Assembly (NCBI GenBank): GCA_019911965.1 | Contig: JAIOJF010000025.1 | Location: forward strand, 1 to 41,719 | Source: Paracoccaceae bacterium | Lineage (GTDB): Bacteria; Pseudomonadota; Alphaproteobacteria; Rhodobacterales; Rhodobacteraceae | DNA length: 41,719 nt | Direction of reading: 5' to 3' | Part shown: positions 8,367 through 17,682 of the stretch, one piece after another | How positions within the stretch are numbered: position 1 is the stretch's first letter | How the letters are laid out: each line of letters begins with the position of its first letter | Made by a program: the position numbers and the translations under genes | The notes under the pieces: generated by a model | The model's database searches: none | Seen by the model: the letters and a program-made list of their open reading frames with translations, nothing else | Told to the model about the DNA's origin: nothing

Positions 8367-8919
8367 CAATCACCTCGACCGTTACGTTGCCGTTGGTGTA
8401 GACGCAGATATCGGCGGCGATTTCCAGCGCGCGGCGGCCGATCTGTTCGGCGCTCTGGTCGCCATCAATCAGGGCGCGGGCGGCGGCCAGTGCGAAATTT
8501 CCGCCCGAACCGATGGCGGCGATGCCATGTTCAGGCTCCAGCACATCACCTGCGCCGGTGATCACGAACAGATCCTTGCCATCGGTCACGATCAGCATCG
8601 CTTCCAGATTGCGCAGGTATTTGTCCATCCGCCAGTCCTTCGCCAGTTCGACCGAGGCGCGGGCCAGTTGCCCCGGTGCCGCCTCCAGCTTGGCCTCCAG
8701 CCGCTCCAGCAGGGTGAAGGCATCGGCGGTTGACCCGGCGAACCCGCAGACCACGTCAAACCCGCCCGGCGAGATGCGCCGCACCTTGCGGGCGGTGCCC
8801 TTGATTACCGTCTGGCCAAGGCTGACCTGCCCGTCGCCGACGATGGCAACCTTGCCGGCCTTTTTCACGCCGATTATGGTGGTCCCGTGCCAGCCGGGGA
8901 ACCTGGTGCTGTCGGTCAT
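8359..8919 (-). CDS. hslV: ATP-dependent protease peptidase subunit HslV (ClpQ)
   Basis: HslV is the proteasome-like threonine peptidase of the HslVU complex; it forms two stacked hexamers capped by HslU. The 186-residue product starts [12 protein letters not shown] followed by [12 protein letters not shown]. The nucleophile is therefore Thr13 after removal of a 12-residue propeptide, as in other alphaproteobacteria (E. coli removes only Met). The stretch [22 protein letters not shown] and the internal GAGDVLEPE and [14 protein letters not shown] segments are characteristic. ATG 8919 has GGAGGG five bases upstream. The gene heads the hslV - membrane protein - hslU operon. Confidence 0.96.
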   Translation of the reverse strand: MTDSTRFPGWHGTTIIGVKKAGKVAIVGDGQVSLGQTVIKGTARKVRRISPGGFDVVCGFAGSTADAFTLLERLEAKLEAAPGQLARASVELAKDWRMDKYLRNLEAMLIVTDGKDLFVITGAGDVLEPEHGIAAIGSGGNFALAAARALIDGDQSAEQIGRRALEIAADICVYTNGNVTVEVIDG

Positions 8920-8943
8920 GCCGCCCTCCGTAGTTCTGCGCCC

Positions 8944-8972
8944 TATATGGAAGCTGGACGCGGCGGAAACAA
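8944..8972 (-). promoter_or_regulatory. Candidate hslV operon promoter, possibly RpoH-type
   Basis: On the minus strand TTGTTT (8972-8967) and CATATA (8949-8944) are separated by 17 nt. The -10 context reads TTCCATATAGG, which resembles the CCATAT core of alphaproteobacterial heat-shock (RpoH) promoters. The -35 has the TTG but not the full CTTGAAA. Transcription would begin about 20 nt before the hslV start codon. Confidence 0.4.
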
Positions 8973-9029
8973 CCGGGCTTCTTGCGTGTTCAGTGGCTTG
9001 CGCATAGCTTGCAGCAAAAAGGTGCTGAC

Positions 9030-9947
9030 ATGGACATTGATCGAAAACTCGGCATTTACCTCAACGACGGCATTCGCGGCGATGTCGAGGCCGGGCGGCA
9101 CAATTTCTTCACGATCCTGATGAAAACCTTTGCGGACCGGGATTTCGAGGTGACGCTTTATCCCAACACGCCCGAGGAACGGCTGAGATCGGCGGACCGG
9201 CCCGGATACACGATGTTCCACCTGGAAACCTCGACGCATGAGCGATCCCTGGATGTGCGGCTGGCCTATATGTATCCGTTCTGGCGGATCGAACGTGCCC
9301 GCTGGCGCGAGGATTATCGCCTGGCCCGGATGCCGTTCCGGCCCGAAACCATAGACGAGAAAGCGGCCCAGCAGTTTTTCAATTTCTGGCGGCGGCAGAC
9401 CTTCGTGGGAAAGCTGGATCAGGAAAGCGAAAAGGGCTTCGTTCTGGTGGCGTTGCAGGGCAAGTTGCTGGAGCAGCGGCACGGCCAGACGATGTCACCG
9501 ATCGAGATGGTCCGCACGACCATTGCCGAGGAACGGTTCCGCAAGATCAGGATCAAGCTGCATCCGAGCGAGATTCATGACCGTGCCGAACTGACGGCCC
9601 TGACCGCCCTTGCCCGCGACAAGAGGGTGGAGATCATCACCGATGGCAACATTCACCAGCTTTTGCAGGATTGCGATTACGTGGTGACGGAAAATTCCAG
9701 CGCGGCCTTCAAGGGGATATTGCACCGCAAGCCGGCGATCTGTTTCGGCGAGACCGATTTTCACCACCTGTTTGCCAGCGTCGCCCGCGACGGAGTGCCC
9801 AAAGCGTTCAAGAATATCCTTGTTCCGACAAGGGCTTATGCGAAATACTTCTACTGGTTTCTGCAGTTGAACTGCATCAATGCCGGGCGCGATTTTGCGC
9901 CGGATCGGATCCTGGAACAGGTTCGGGTGTTCGGCTGGAAGGTCTAG
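9030..9947 (+). CDS. KpsC/KpsS-like capsule polysaccharide protein (putative)
   Basis: This 305-residue cytoplasmic-looking protein has no membrane segment. The second half carries the pattern IRIKLHPSE ... [48 protein letters not shown]. It matches the C-terminal half of capsule-synthesis (KpsC/KpsS, Kdo-transferase-type) proteins: a His-Pro motif, a conserved N-S-S after a beta strand, and a Lys-Pro before the next strand. A sugar-transfer role in surface polysaccharide synthesis is therefore inferred, but the acceptor is unknown. ATG 9030 is preceded by AAAAAGG. An upstream in-frame start at 8982 lacks a ribosome site. The gene is divergent from hslV and converges on the GT61 gene. Confidence 0.6.
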   Translation: MDIDRKLGIYLNDGIRGDVEAGRHNFFTILMKTFADRDFEVTLYPNTPEERLRSADRPGYTMFHLETSTHERSLDVRLAYMYPFWRIERARWREDYRLARMPFRPETIDEKAAQQFFNFWRRQTFVGKLDQESEKGFVLVALQGKLLEQRHGQTMSPIEMVRTTIAEERFRKIRIKLHPSEIHDRAELTALTALARDKRVEIITDGNIHQLLQDCDYVVTENSSAAFKGILHRKPAICFGETDFHHLFASVARDGVPKAFKNILVPTRAYAKYFYWFLQLNCINAGRDFAPDRILEQVRVFGWKV

Positions 9948-10007
9948 GCCCTCCAGCCTTCACAGGCCGGATGAGCCTTTGTCGATTAACACAATGAAAC
10001 CAAATGA

Positions 10008-11120
10008 TTAAACCGGCTTCGGCTGATACAGCTTGAAGCCGATCTTCTGGCGTTCTTCCAGCACCGCCATGATCTCGGCCCGCGCGGCATCCGACATGCC
10101 GGGCCAGGGCTTGTCGCCCTTGATCAGGCCACCGCCTTTCAGCGCACGGTAGACCTCGGCAAAGTCGATCTCGCCGTAAGACAGGCGGCTGGGCCGGGCA
10201 TGGTTGACCGGAATCCAGTGGTCGCGCAGCGCGTCGATGGTCAGGGTTTCGATGCCGCAGAAGGCGCGGAACTGCAATTCAAACTGCGCCGCCACATCGG
10301 GCCGCCGCGCGATCACCGCGATTTTGGTGGTCGGCTTCACCACCAGCGCCGCCATGTGCAACGGCGAGCCGTCGGGCGACACGATGTAATCGGCGGATTT
10401 GTAGGCGGCAAGCTGGGTGGCGAAATCGTGCTTTTGCGGGTGGAAAATCTCGTAGCCCTCGCCGCGCAGATACTCCTCGATCAGGGTTTCGCCCAGCAGC
10501 CCGCCACGTTCCTGCGGCAATTCCGAGCGCGAGACATAAAGCCGCTTCGCCCCGTTATCGGCGATCTTCGCCCCCATCCGGGCGCGCATGAATTCACGAT
10601 ACTCGCGCAGGCCCTCGATCATGCCGAACATGCCGAAGCCCTGCTGCGGGACATGGGCGATATCCACCTGTGCCGGGCTGGGGATATTGTGGATCGGTGC
10701 CTCGATCCCGAGCAGTTTCATGAACGGGGTATAGACATTCTGCACATGGTCGATGCGGCGCTGCACTTTCGGCAGATAGACGATGCCGTCGATCTTGTCC
10801 TGCAAGGCCTCGTAAGCCCAGAGCCGGGCAGTGGATTCCACCAGGAAATGCCCGAAATGCCCGAACAGCAGGCCGCCGAACATGTACCGGCCGGGCAGGG
10901 GCTCGATCTCGGCGGCAGTCAGATCGCGCGGCGGCAGCGAAAAGGCCCGCCCGTCGCGCCAGGTGGTGCTTTCCTCGACAAGCTGATGATCCGGCGTCAG
11001 CACGCCGCAATTCAGCGGCTGGATACCGTCATTGTCGTTCGGGATCGGCACGAAGATGCCTTGCGGAACCTCGCGGATGACCGGAGGGGTATCGAGGCTC
11101 AGATCAGGGGGGGTCGACAT
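10008..11120 (-). CDS. Glycosyltransferase family 61 (DUF563) protein
   Basis: The 370-residue protein has the three landmarks of the GT61/DUF563 family. They are a His-rich GHFGHFLVESTARLW segment near residues 86-100, a KRLYVSRSELPQERG strand after the middle, and the SPDGSPLHMAALVVKP segment in the last third that lines the nucleotide-sugar site. GT61 enzymes add sugars to exo- or capsular polysaccharides. No signal peptide or membrane helix is visible, so it acts in the cytoplasm or at the membrane face. It lies 18 nt downstream of the alpha/beta-hydrolase-like gene on the same strand, and both follow infB. The donor and acceptor are unknown. Confidence 0.82.
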   Translation of the reverse strand: MSTPPDLSLDTPPVIREVPQGIFVPIPNDNDGIQPLNCGVLTPDHQLVEESTTWRDGRAFSLPPRDLTAAEIEPLPGRYMFGGLLFGHFGHFLVESTARLWAYEALQDKIDGIVYLPKVQRRIDHVQNVYTPFMKLLGIEAPIHNIPSPAQVDIAHVPQQGFGMFGMIEGLREYREFMRARMGAKIADNGAKRLYVSRSELPQERGGLLGETLIEEYLRGEGYEIFHPQKHDFATQLAAYKSADYIVSPDGSPLHMAALVVKPTTKIAVIARRPDVAAQFELQFRAFCGIETLTIDALRDHWIPVNHARPSRLSYGEIDFAEVYRALKGGGLIKGDKPWPGMSDAARAEIMAVLEERQKIGFKLYQPKPV

Positions 11121-11138
11121 GCGCGAAAGTCCTTGTTT

Positions 11139-12104
11139 CTATTTGTTTTTCTTGGCGGCCTTGTCCAGAAATGCCTGCCGCCGCCGTACCAACCCAGCCT
11201 GCAGGTTCGGATTGCCCGAGGCCGCCCTCGCACCGCGGATGATCCGCTCGGCCAGGCCGTAATGTCCGCGCTCCAGCGCCATATCCATCAGGCCCATGTA
11301 ATACCACGGTAATTTGCGCCGATTGCGGTAAAGGCCATCGAACATTGCCGGTGTCATTTCGCCGGAGACGCATTTCGCGGTCACGTCCTTCAGGATGCCG
11401 GCGCGGCGCAGGAACACCACGGTCTTGTGGCCGACATAATTGGAATGCAGATGCGCGATGTTGTCGCCCGAGAACCGGCGGGCATGGATGCGATCACCCT
11501 CCATATAGGGATCGTAGATCAGGTAGACCTTCGAGGCGCTTTCGGTCAGCGCCGCCGCATCCGCATAACGCCCCGACCAGTCCTGCTGGCGGCCGCGGTT
11601 GAACCGCTTTTCCCAGGGCACCAGTTCCTTTTTCAGGGTCGATTGCGGCGAATAGGAGATTACCGTGGCACCGGGGGCCAGCCCGCAGAACGCACAGGCC
11701 GCATAGCCGCCCATCGAGGTGCCGGTCATCACCACCTTGCGGTACTGGCGGAACAACCCCTGATCGCGCAGCCCTTCCAGATAATCAAACAGCACATCAT
11801 CGCGGTACCAGTTGGCATCGAAGGACAGGATACCAAGGCTCGACCAGTTGTTTTCGGCAAAGAACTTGTCGCCCCAGGCCTCGCGTTCAAGGCTGTCGTC
11901 GTTCACCGCCGACAGGTTGTCGAACGACACCACCAGCACATCGTTGCCGCGCGCCACCTGCACCGCGGCGAATGTCTTGTAGTTGACGTAAAATCCCTGT
12001 GGCCGCCCGACATGATCGCCGCCCTTGCGGCTTTTGCGCATTTCGGCAAGCCAGCGCGGGGCCATGCGGCCCTGATTTGGGTTCTTTTCTGGCTGCTCGG
12101 CCAT
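11139..12104 (-). CDS. Alpha/beta-hydrolase-like protein (GxSxGG) of a roseobacter family
   Basis: The 321-residue protein contains VVMTGTSMGGYAACAF (nucleophile elbow G-x-S-x-G-G). It is preceded by LGILSFDANWYRDDVLFDYLEGL, followed by VISYSPQSTL. A later YLIYDPY Asp and NYVGHKTVVFL His could complete a catalytic triad. Similar proteins in marine Rhodobacteraceae are sometimes mislabelled as PAPS reductases, but no such motif is present here. The C-terminal 70 residues look helical and repeat-like (YYMGLMDMALERGHYGLAERIIRGAR). Gene context (GT61 18 nt downstream) suggests modification or export of a surface glycan. That is inference. Confidence 0.6.
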   Translation of the reverse strand: MAEQPEKNPNQGRMAPRWLAEMRKSRKGGDHVGRPQGFYVNYKTFAAVQVARGNDVLVVSFDNLSAVNDDSLEREAWGDKFFAENNWSSLGILSFDANWYRDDVLFDYLEGLRDQGLFRQYRKVVMTGTSMGGYAACAFCGLAPGATVISYSPQSTLKKELVPWEKRFNRGRQQDWSGRYADAAALTESASKVYLIYDPYMEGDRIHARRFSGDNIAHLHSNYVGHKTVVFLRRAGILKDVTAKCVSGEMTPAMFDGLYRNRRKLPWYYMGLMDMALERGHYGLAERIIRGARAASGNPNLQAGLVRRRQAFLDKAAKKNK

Positions 12105-12139
12105 ATGTTTCTTGCGGATCAGATTGTCCGCACCCTTCC

Positions 12140-12159
12140 AGGAGGCTTTTGAGCCACCT
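12140..12159 (-). terminator. Hairpin after infB (weak terminator candidate)
   Basis: Minus-strand AGG-T-GGCT, loop CAAA, AGCC-T-CCT forms a stem of seven pairs with one T-T mismatch, about ten bases after the infB stop. There is no U-tract, so it may only partly separate infB from the downstream hydrolase-GT61 pair, whose first start codon lies 63 nt past infB. Confidence 0.3.
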
Positions 12160-12167
12160 TAGTCAGA

Positions 12168-14678
12168 TCACAGGGTGCGTTCAATCTCTTCCGTTTCGAA
12201 AATCTCGATCACATCGCCTTCGCGGATGTCTTCGTAATTCTCGAACGCCATGCCGCATTCCTGGCCGCCCTGAACTTCCTTCACTTCATCCTTGAAGCGT
12301 TTCAGGGTTTTCAGCTTGCCTTCATGGATCACCACGTCGTCGCGCAGCAGGCGCACCCCGGCAGAGCGCCGTGCCACGCCTTCGGTGATCACGCAGCCGG
12401 CGATCTTGCCGACGCCGGTGATCTTGAACACTTCCTTGATGGTGGCGTAGCCGATGAAGGTTTCCTTGATCTCGGCCGACAGCAGGCCCGAAGCCGCCGC
12501 CTTCACGTCATCCACCAGGTCGTAGATGATCGAGTAATAGCGGATTTCCACGCCTTTCTGGCGGGCGGCGTCGCGGGCCGGGGCGTTGGCGCGGACGTTG
12601 AAGCCGATGATCGGCGCGCCCGAGGCTTCGGCCAGGGTCACGTCGCTTTCGGTGATCGCGCCGACGCCGGAATGCAGCACGCGCACGCGCACCTCGTCAT
12701 TGCCGACCTTGTCCATCGCCTGAACGATGGCTTCCGCCGAACCCTGCACATCCGCCTTCACAAGGATCGGCAGTTCGGAAACGTTCTGATCCGCCTTGGC
12801 CTTGGCCAGCAACTGATCCAGCGTTGCGCCGGCACCGACGGCGGCCTTCTTGTCCTTGGCAAGCTGATGGCGGTAATCGGCGATTTCACGCGCGGTTGCC
12901 TCGTCGGCGACGACGTTCAGCACGTCGCCGGCTTCGGGTGTGCCGTTCAGGCCCAGAACCTCGACCGGGGTGGACGGGCCGGCTTCGGCCACCCGCTCAC
13001 CCTGATCGTCGATCAGGGCACGGACCCGGCCCCATTGTTCGCCGACCACGAAGATATCGCCGGTTTTCAGCGTGCCTTTCTGCACCAGAACCGTGGCGAC
13101 AGGGCCGCGTCCGGTGTCCAGCTTGGCCTCGATCACAGCGCCTTCGGCATTGCGGTCGGGATTGGCCTTCAGGTCCAGCAATTCGGCCTGAAGCACGATG
13201 TTTTCCAGCAATTCGTCCAGGCCGTCGCCGGTAACTGCCGAAACCTCGACATCCAGCACGTCGCCCGACATCTTCTCCACCACGATCTCGTGCTGCAGAA
13301 GCTGCGTGCGCACGCGGGTCGGATCGGCACCGGGGCGGTCGATCTTGTTGATCGCCACGATCATCGGCACACCCGCTGCCTTGGCGTGGTTGATGGCCTC
13401 GATGGTCTGCGGCATGACACTGTCATCCGCCGCGACAACCAGGATGACGATATCGGTCACCTGTGCGCCGCGTGCCCGCATCGAGGTGAAGGCGGCGTGG
13501 CCGGGCGTATCCAGGAATGTCAGCAGATGGCCGCTGTCGGTGGTGATCTGGTAGGCCCCGATATGCTGGGTGATGCCGCCGGCCTCGCCGGAAACCACGT
13601 TGGTCTTGCGGATCGCATCCAAAAGCGAGGTCTTGCCGTGGTCGACATGGCCCATGATGGTGATGACCGGCGCACGCGGCGACTGATCCTCATCCTTGTC
13701 TTCGACGATATTGATCGCGTCTTCGACATCGGCGTCGGACACACGCACCACGCGGTGGCCGAATTCCTCGACGATCAGTTGCGCGGTATCGGCGTCGATG
13801 GTCTGGTTCTGGGTGGCCATGATGCCGTTCTGCATCAGCGCCTTGACCACGGCGGCCACGCGTTCGGCCATCCGGTTCGCCAGTTCCTGCACCGTGATCG
13901 CCTCGGGCACCTGCACGTCGCGCATGACCTTTTCACGCTCGCCCGTGCCGCCCATCGCCTTGCGGCGTTCGCGTTCCTGGGCGCGCTTGATCGCAGCCAT
14001 CGAGCGTTGCCGCCCGCCTTCGCCGCCGGTCAGCGCCTGATTGATCGTCAGCTTGCCCGAGCGGCGGCGGTCATCGCCCTTGTTGCGCTGCTGCTTGCGG
14101 GCTTCGTCGTTGTCGCGTTCGGTGGCGCGGCGCGGCGTGGCGTTGCGGGGTGCACCGCGGTCATCGGATTTCGGCCCGCCTGCGGGGGTTTCGATGGGTT
14201 CGATAACATCGGGCGTCGCCTTGGCGGCCGCTTCGGCGGCCAGCGCGCGTTTTTCTTCCTCGGCCTTGGCGGCTTCGCGCTCCAGGCGTTCCTGTTCCTC
14301 GCGTTCCTTGGCGTCGATCTCGGCCCGCTTGGCTTCGCGTTCTTCCTCGCGGCGGCGCGATTCTTCCTCGCGCTTGGCGGCCTCTTCGGTTTCGCGTTCC
14401 TTGGCCGCCTTCAGCGCGGCCAGACGGCGCTCCATCTCGGCATCGGTGATGCCGGCGGGGCGCTTGGTGGTGTCCGGGCGCGACTGGGCGACGGATTTCT
14501 GGGTGGCTCCGGGTGCCGGCGGCTTGGTGCCGGGCTTCGGGACGACGACCCGCTTGCGCTTGGTTTCGACCACGACCGATTTCGTCCGGCCATGCGAGAA
14601 ACTCTGGCGGACATGACTCCGGTCGCCGCCGCCACGCAGGCCGAGGGGTTTGCCGGTTTTGTTGTCGCTATCGCTCAT
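12168..14678 (-). CDS. infB: Translation initiation factor IF-2
   Basis: IF-2 is the GTPase that places fMet-tRNA on the 30S subunit and promotes 50S joining. The product has 836 residues. The N-terminal third (about 80-150) is a long charged Glu/Arg/Ala-rich helix, followed by the IF2_N domain near 258-310. GTPase motifs are GHVDHGKT (343-350), DTPGH (390-394) and NKID (444-447). Domains II, III and IV follow to the end ([14 protein letters not shown]). ATG 14678 gives [18 protein letters not shown] as in relatives. A longer in-frame extension overlaps ylxR and is rejected. The start overlaps the ylxR stop as ATGA. Confidence 0.98.
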   Translation of the reverse strand: MSDSDNKTGKPLGLRGGGDRSHVRQSFSHGRTKSVVVETKRKRVVVPKPGTKPPAPGATQKSVAQSRPDTTKRPAGITDAEMERRLAALKAAKERETEEAAKREEESRRREEEREAKRAEIDAKEREEQERLEREAAKAEEEKRALAAEAAAKATPDVIEPIETPAGGPKSDDRGAPRNATPRRATERDNDEARKQQRNKGDDRRRSGKLTINQALTGGEGGRQRSMAAIKRAQERERRKAMGGTGEREKVMRDVQVPEAITVQELANRMAERVAAVVKALMQNGIMATQNQTIDADTAQLIVEEFGHRVVRVSDADVEDAINIVEDKDEDQSPRAPVITIMGHVDHGKTSLLDAIRKTNVVSGEAGGITQHIGAYQITTDSGHLLTFLDTPGHAAFTSMRARGAQVTDIVILVVAADDSVMPQTIEAINHAKAAGVPMIVAINKIDRPGADPTRVRTQLLQHEIVVEKMSGDVLDVEVSAVTGDGLDELLENIVLQAELLDLKANPDRNAEGAVIEAKLDTGRGPVATVLVQKGTLKTGDIFVVGEQWGRVRALIDDQGERVAEAGPSTPVEVLGLNGTPEAGDVLNVVADEATAREIADYRHQLAKDKKAAVGAGATLDQLLAKAKADQNVSELPILVKADVQGSAEAIVQAMDKVGNDEVRVRVLHSGVGAITESDVTLAEASGAPIIGFNVRANAPARDAARQKGVEIRYYSIIYDLVDDVKAAASGLLSAEIKETFIGYATIKEVFKITGVGKIAGCVITEGVARRSAGVRLLRDDVVIHEGKLKTLKRFKDEVKEVQGGQECGMAFENYEDIREGDVIEIFETEEIERTL

Positions 14679-15337
14679 GAGTCTTCTACACCTATCTGCT
14701 CCGGCCCGGGGCCGGATGGGTCCGCGCCCCCGGGGACGCATCCATCGCGCACACCTGCCAGCCGCGTGGCCTCCTCTACAATACGTTCGCAGAGACCACC
14801 AGCGGCAAGCGCCGCATGTATCACATTTTCCCGCCCGAATGCCAAACCCAATTCGGCGGCAAAAAGGCACGTTATATGGGCATTTTCGCCCTTTGGCGGA
14901 CGAATCCGCGCCATTTGCGCCACTGACCCGTCCCGCGCCTGTAGCAGAACGGCAACGGAGCCTGCAACCGCCGCCTCGCGTACCTTCTCGTAGCCGGCGA
15001 TTGCCTTGCCACCCTTGCGGGCAAGCGCCAGAAGCCCCGTCACCTGCCGTAACAGCAGGTCCTCGGTAGCGGCCACCAGATCGGGCGGCACGCTGACCGA
15101 TTGCCGCGCGGCGCGGGCGAACAGCTTTTTCGCCACCGCACGCTCCAAGGCGGCGCGATCCGCCGCCACCCAGATGCCCCGCCCCGGCAGCTTGCCGGCG
15201 ATATCGGGCACGATGGTGCCGCCGGGATCGACCACGAAGCGCACAAGGCCAGCCTTCGGCTGCACCGCCCCGGTGGCGATGCAGCGACGTTGGGGATCAT
15301 CCCCTGTCTTTTTCCGGCCGCCGCGTGTCACGGGCAT
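14675..15337 (-). CDS. ylxR: YlxR (DUF448) RNA-binding protein fused to an L7Ae/YlxQ-like domain
   Basis: The 220-residue protein has an N-terminal YlxR domain ([20 protein letters not shown] ... [21 protein letters not shown]). Next comes a domain like the ribosomal L7Ae-type protein YlxQ ([21 protein letters not shown] ... [13 protein letters not shown]), and then a short acidic/Pro tail. In Bacillus ylxR and ylxQ are separate neighbours between nusA and infB. Here they are one chain, which is common in alphaproteobacteria. YlxR has been linked to RNase P and transcription regulation in Firmicutes; its role here is inferred to be RNA binding in translation. The stop overlaps the infB start, and the nusA stop lies 18 nt upstream. 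Confidence 0.88.
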   Translation of the reverse strand: MPVTRGGRKKTGDDPQRRCIATGAVQPKAGLVRFVVDPGGTIVPDIAGKLPGRGIWVAADRAALERAVAKKLFARAARQSVSVPPDLVAATEDLLLRQVTGLLALARKGGKAIAGYEKVREAAVAGSVAVLLQARDGSVAQMARIRPPKGENAHITCLFAAELGLAFGRENVIHAALAAGGLCERIVEEATRLAGVRDGCVPGGADPSGPGPEQIGVEDS

Positions 15338-15355
15338 GATCCGAAGCCTGAAGGA

Positions 15356-16981
15356 TCAGGCTCCGGCCTCCTGTTCGGCGGACTCGGCATCTTCGCCGTC
15401 TTCGCCGTCCTCCTCAACCTCCAGATCGGCGGGATCGACCCAGCCAAGCTGAATGCGGGCGCTCATGATCAGGGTCTGCGCTTCCTCAAGCGACACATCG
15501 AACGGCTCCAGGATGCCGTCATCCTTCACCCGTTCGCCGTTCTTGTCGGTGGTGTAGCCGCCGGCCAGTTCCCAATCCGCGCAGGTGGCGAAATCTTCCA
15601 GAGTCTTGATGCCGTCCTGCCCGAGGGCGACGAACATGTCCGGGGTCAGGCCTTCAAAATCGAACAGCGATTGCTCGACCCCGAGGTCACGCGCCTTTGC
15701 CAGCGCCTTGGCGTGCATCTCCTCGATTGAATCGCGGGCGCGGGCCTGAAGCTCCTCGGCGGTTTCCGCATCGAAGCCCTCGATGGACAGCAATTCGTCG
15801 ATGTCGATATAGGCAACCTCTTCCAGCGTGGCAAAGCCTTCGGCCACCAGAAGCTGCGCCACCATTTCATCGACATCCAGCGTGTTCATGAACAATTGCG
15901 AGCGTTCGGCAAATTCCGCCTGGCGGCGTTCGCTTTCCTCGGCTTCGGTCATGATGTCGATATCGAAACCGGTCAACTGGCTGGCCAGCCGCACGTTCTG
16001 GCCGCGCCGGCCGATGGCCAGCGACAACTGATCGTCGGGCACCACCACCTCGATCCGCGAGGCGTCTTCGTCGAGCACGACCTTGGTCACCTCGGCGGGC
16101 TGCAGCGCGTTCACGAGGAACGTGGGCGCATCGGCGTTCCAGGGGATGATGTCGATCTTCTCGCCGCCCAGCTCGTTGACCACCGCCTGCACCCGGCTGC
16201 CGCGCATACCGACGCAGGCACCGACCGGATCAATCGAATTGTCATAGGAAATGACGCCGATCTTGGCGCGGCTGCCGGGGTCGCGGGCAACCGCCTTGAT
16301 CTCGATGATGCCGTCGTAAATCTCGGGCACTTCCATCTTGAACAATTCGGCCATGAATTCCGGCGCGGTGCGCGACAGGAAGATCTGCGGGCCGCGGGCC
16401 TCTTCGCGGACTTCGCGGATATAGGCGCGCACCCGGTCGCCGGTGCGGTAAGGTTCGCGGTTGATCAACTGGTCACGGCGCAGGATCGCCTCGCCCCGGC
16501 CGACATCGACGATGACATTGCCGTATTCCACGCGCTTGACGATACCGTTGATGATGGTGCCGACGCGATCCTTGAACTCGGCATATTGACGGGCGCGTTC
16601 GGCCTCGCGGACCTTTTGCAGGATCACCTGCTTGGCCGATTGCGCGGCGATCCGGCCGAAATCCATCGGCGGCAGGTTGTCGATGATCTGGTCACCGACC
16701 TTGGGATCGTCGAGGAAGGCGCGGGCGTCGCGCGGGGTCATTTCGGTGGAATGGTTTTCCACCTCGTCCACCACCGAGCGCACGCGGGTCAGTGTCAGCT
16801 CGCCGGTCTTGCGGTCGATATGGGCGCGGATATCAAGTTCCGCGCCGTAGCGCGACTTGGCCGCCTTGGCCATCGATTCCTCCATAGCCTCGATCACGAG
16901 GCCCGGTTCGATCAGTTTTTCCCGCGCGACCGCATCGGCGATCTGCAAAAGCTCCAGCCTGTTGGCACTGGTGATGCTCAT
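15356..16981 (-). CDS. nusA: Transcription termination/antitermination factor NusA
   Basis: NusA binds RNA polymerase and nascent RNA and modulates pausing, intrinsic termination and antitermination. The 541-residue product has the N-terminal polymerase-binding domain (1-135), an S1 domain (about 139-204, [15 protein letters not shown]...), KH1 with GMRGSR (258-263) and KH2 with AIGRRGQN (322-329). Two helix-hairpin-helix-type acidic repeats occupy about 360-500, before a very acidic tail. ATG 16981 is preferred to ATG 16987. It has AGAGGA at 6-nt spacing and begins [13 protein letters not shown] as in relatives. The 16987 start would overlap the rimP stop as ATGA. Confidence 0.97.
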   Translation of the reverse strand: MSITSANRLELLQIADAVAREKLIEPGLVIEAMEESMAKAAKSRYGAELDIRAHIDRKTGELTLTRVRSVVDEVENHSTEMTPRDARAFLDDPKVGDQIIDNLPPMDFGRIAAQSAKQVILQKVREAERARQYAEFKDRVGTIINGIVKRVEYGNVIVDVGRGEAILRRDQLINREPYRTGDRVRAYIREVREEARGPQIFLSRTAPEFMAELFKMEVPEIYDGIIEIKAVARDPGSRAKIGVISYDNSIDPVGACVGMRGSRVQAVVNELGGEKIDIIPWNADAPTFLVNALQPAEVTKVVLDEDASRIEVVVPDDQLSLAIGRRGQNVRLASQLTGFDIDIMTEAEESERRQAEFAERSQLFMNTLDVDEMVAQLLVAEGFATLEEVAYIDIDELLSIEGFDAETAEELQARARDSIEEMHAKALAKARDLGVEQSLFDFEGLTPDMFVALGQDGIKTLEDFATCADWELAGGYTTDKNGERVKDDGILEPFDVSLEEAQTLIMSARIQLGWVDPADLEVEEDGEDGEDAESAEQEAGA

Positions 16982-16983
16982 GG

Positions 16984-17553
16984 TCATTCCTCTTCAGGGG
17001 TTTCGTCCGTTTCAATCTGGTCAAAGTCTTCCTCGCGGAAGCCCTGCGCCTTGCGCGCCTTCAGCATCTCCGCGATCAATTCGTCGGTCAGCACCAGCTT
17101 GGCATCCGACAGCCAGTCGAATTTCAGCCCGATCGTGCCTTCGGCAATCTCGATCAGCACTTCATCGCCCTCGGTGCCGGCCAGCCGGCCCTTGAAGCGG
17201 CGGCGACCGTCGATCAGATCGGTGGTCTCGATCCTGGCTTCGTAATCGGCCCAGGTGTCGAAATCCTTCAGCCGGGTCAGCGGCCGGTCGATCCCGGGCG
17301 AGGAAACCTCAAGGGTATATTCCGCCTCGATCGGGTCTTCGACATCCAGGATCGCCGATACGGCGTTCGAGATTTTCGCGCAATCATCCACCTCGATCCC
17401 GCCATCGGGGCGTTCAGCCATGATCTGCAGCGTGGTCGACTTGCCCGACATCAGGCGGATGCGCACCAGCTCGAACCCCATCCCCTCGATCACGGGTTGG
17501 ACGATGCGGGCCAGGCGCTTGTCGATCGCGGCATTTGCGATGAGATCGGACAT
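16984..17553 (-). CDS. rimP: Ribosome maturation factor RimP
   Basis: RimP is needed for maturation of the 30S subunit. The 189-residue protein shows the N-terminal domain ([21 protein letters not shown] ... [46 protein letters not shown]), with the family signature [16 protein letters not shown]-terminal SH3-like domain and an acidic tail follow. ATG 17553 gives [18 protein letters not shown], with GGA five bases upstream; ATG 17562 would add METM-type residues but has no ribosome site. It is the first gene of the rimP-nusA-ylxR-infB operon and begins only about 17 nt after the T-run of an intrinsic terminator in its leader. Confidence 0.95.
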   Translation of the reverse strand: MSDLIANAAIDKRLARIVQPVIEGMGFELVRIRLMSGKSTTLQIMAERPDGGIEVDDCAKISNAVSAILDVEDPIEAEYTLEVSSPGIDRPLTRLKDFDTWADYEARIETTDLIDGRRRFKGRLAGTEGDEVLIEIAEGTIGLKFDWLSDAKLVLTDELIAEMLKARKAQGFREEDFDQIETDETPEEE

Positions 17554-17569
17554 GGTTTCCATCAGGCAT

Positions 17570-17593
17570 AAAAAAACGGGCGCGCGGCCCGTT
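17570..17593 (-). terminator. Intrinsic terminator in the rimP-nusA-infB leader
   Basis: On the minus strand AACGGGC (17593-17587), loop CGCGC and GCCCGTT (17581-17575) form a perfect 7-bp stem running into seven Ts (17576-17570). It ends about 17 nt before rimP ATG 17553. Because a promoter-like sequence lies upstream of it and downstream of the DUF1801 stop, it may act as an attenuator for the operon. It could also simply terminate the DUF1801 gene. Confidence 0.8.
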
Positions 17594-17643
17594 GAACTTC
17601 CGGTGGAGGCTGGTTGTGGAGGCCAGCCGCCGCTGTTGAAGGC

Positions 17644-17672
17644 GATATAGGCGAGTCGGAACCGGAATGCAA
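17644..17672 (-). promoter_or_regulatory. Candidate promoter of the rimP-nusA-ylxR-infB operon
   Basis: TTGCAT (-35, 17672-17667) and TATATC (-10, 17649-17644) are separated by exactly 17 nt on the minus strand, just past the DUF1801 stop at 17683. The predicted start near 17637 gives a leader of about 85 nt. That leader contains a GGCTGG/CCAGCC hairpin and the intrinsic terminator. A GAGTC (GANTC, CcrM-type) site falls inside the spacer. Confidence 0.55.
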
Positions 17673-17682
17673 GGGCGCTGCC

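Noticed and set aside
10200-11312. 370-codon plus-strand frame opposite the GT61 gene
   Set aside because: Antisense shadow of a protein with strong GT61 motifs.
12324-14993. An 889-codon open frame antisense to infB
   Set aside because: It is the mirror of a GC-rich, highly biased coding sequence; it has no domain, is rich in His/Gly/Ala shadows and runs through infB and ylxR.
15896-17245. Long plus-strand frame opposite nusA and rimP
   Set aside because: Composition is that of an antisense shadow, with no ribosome site and no recognisable motif.
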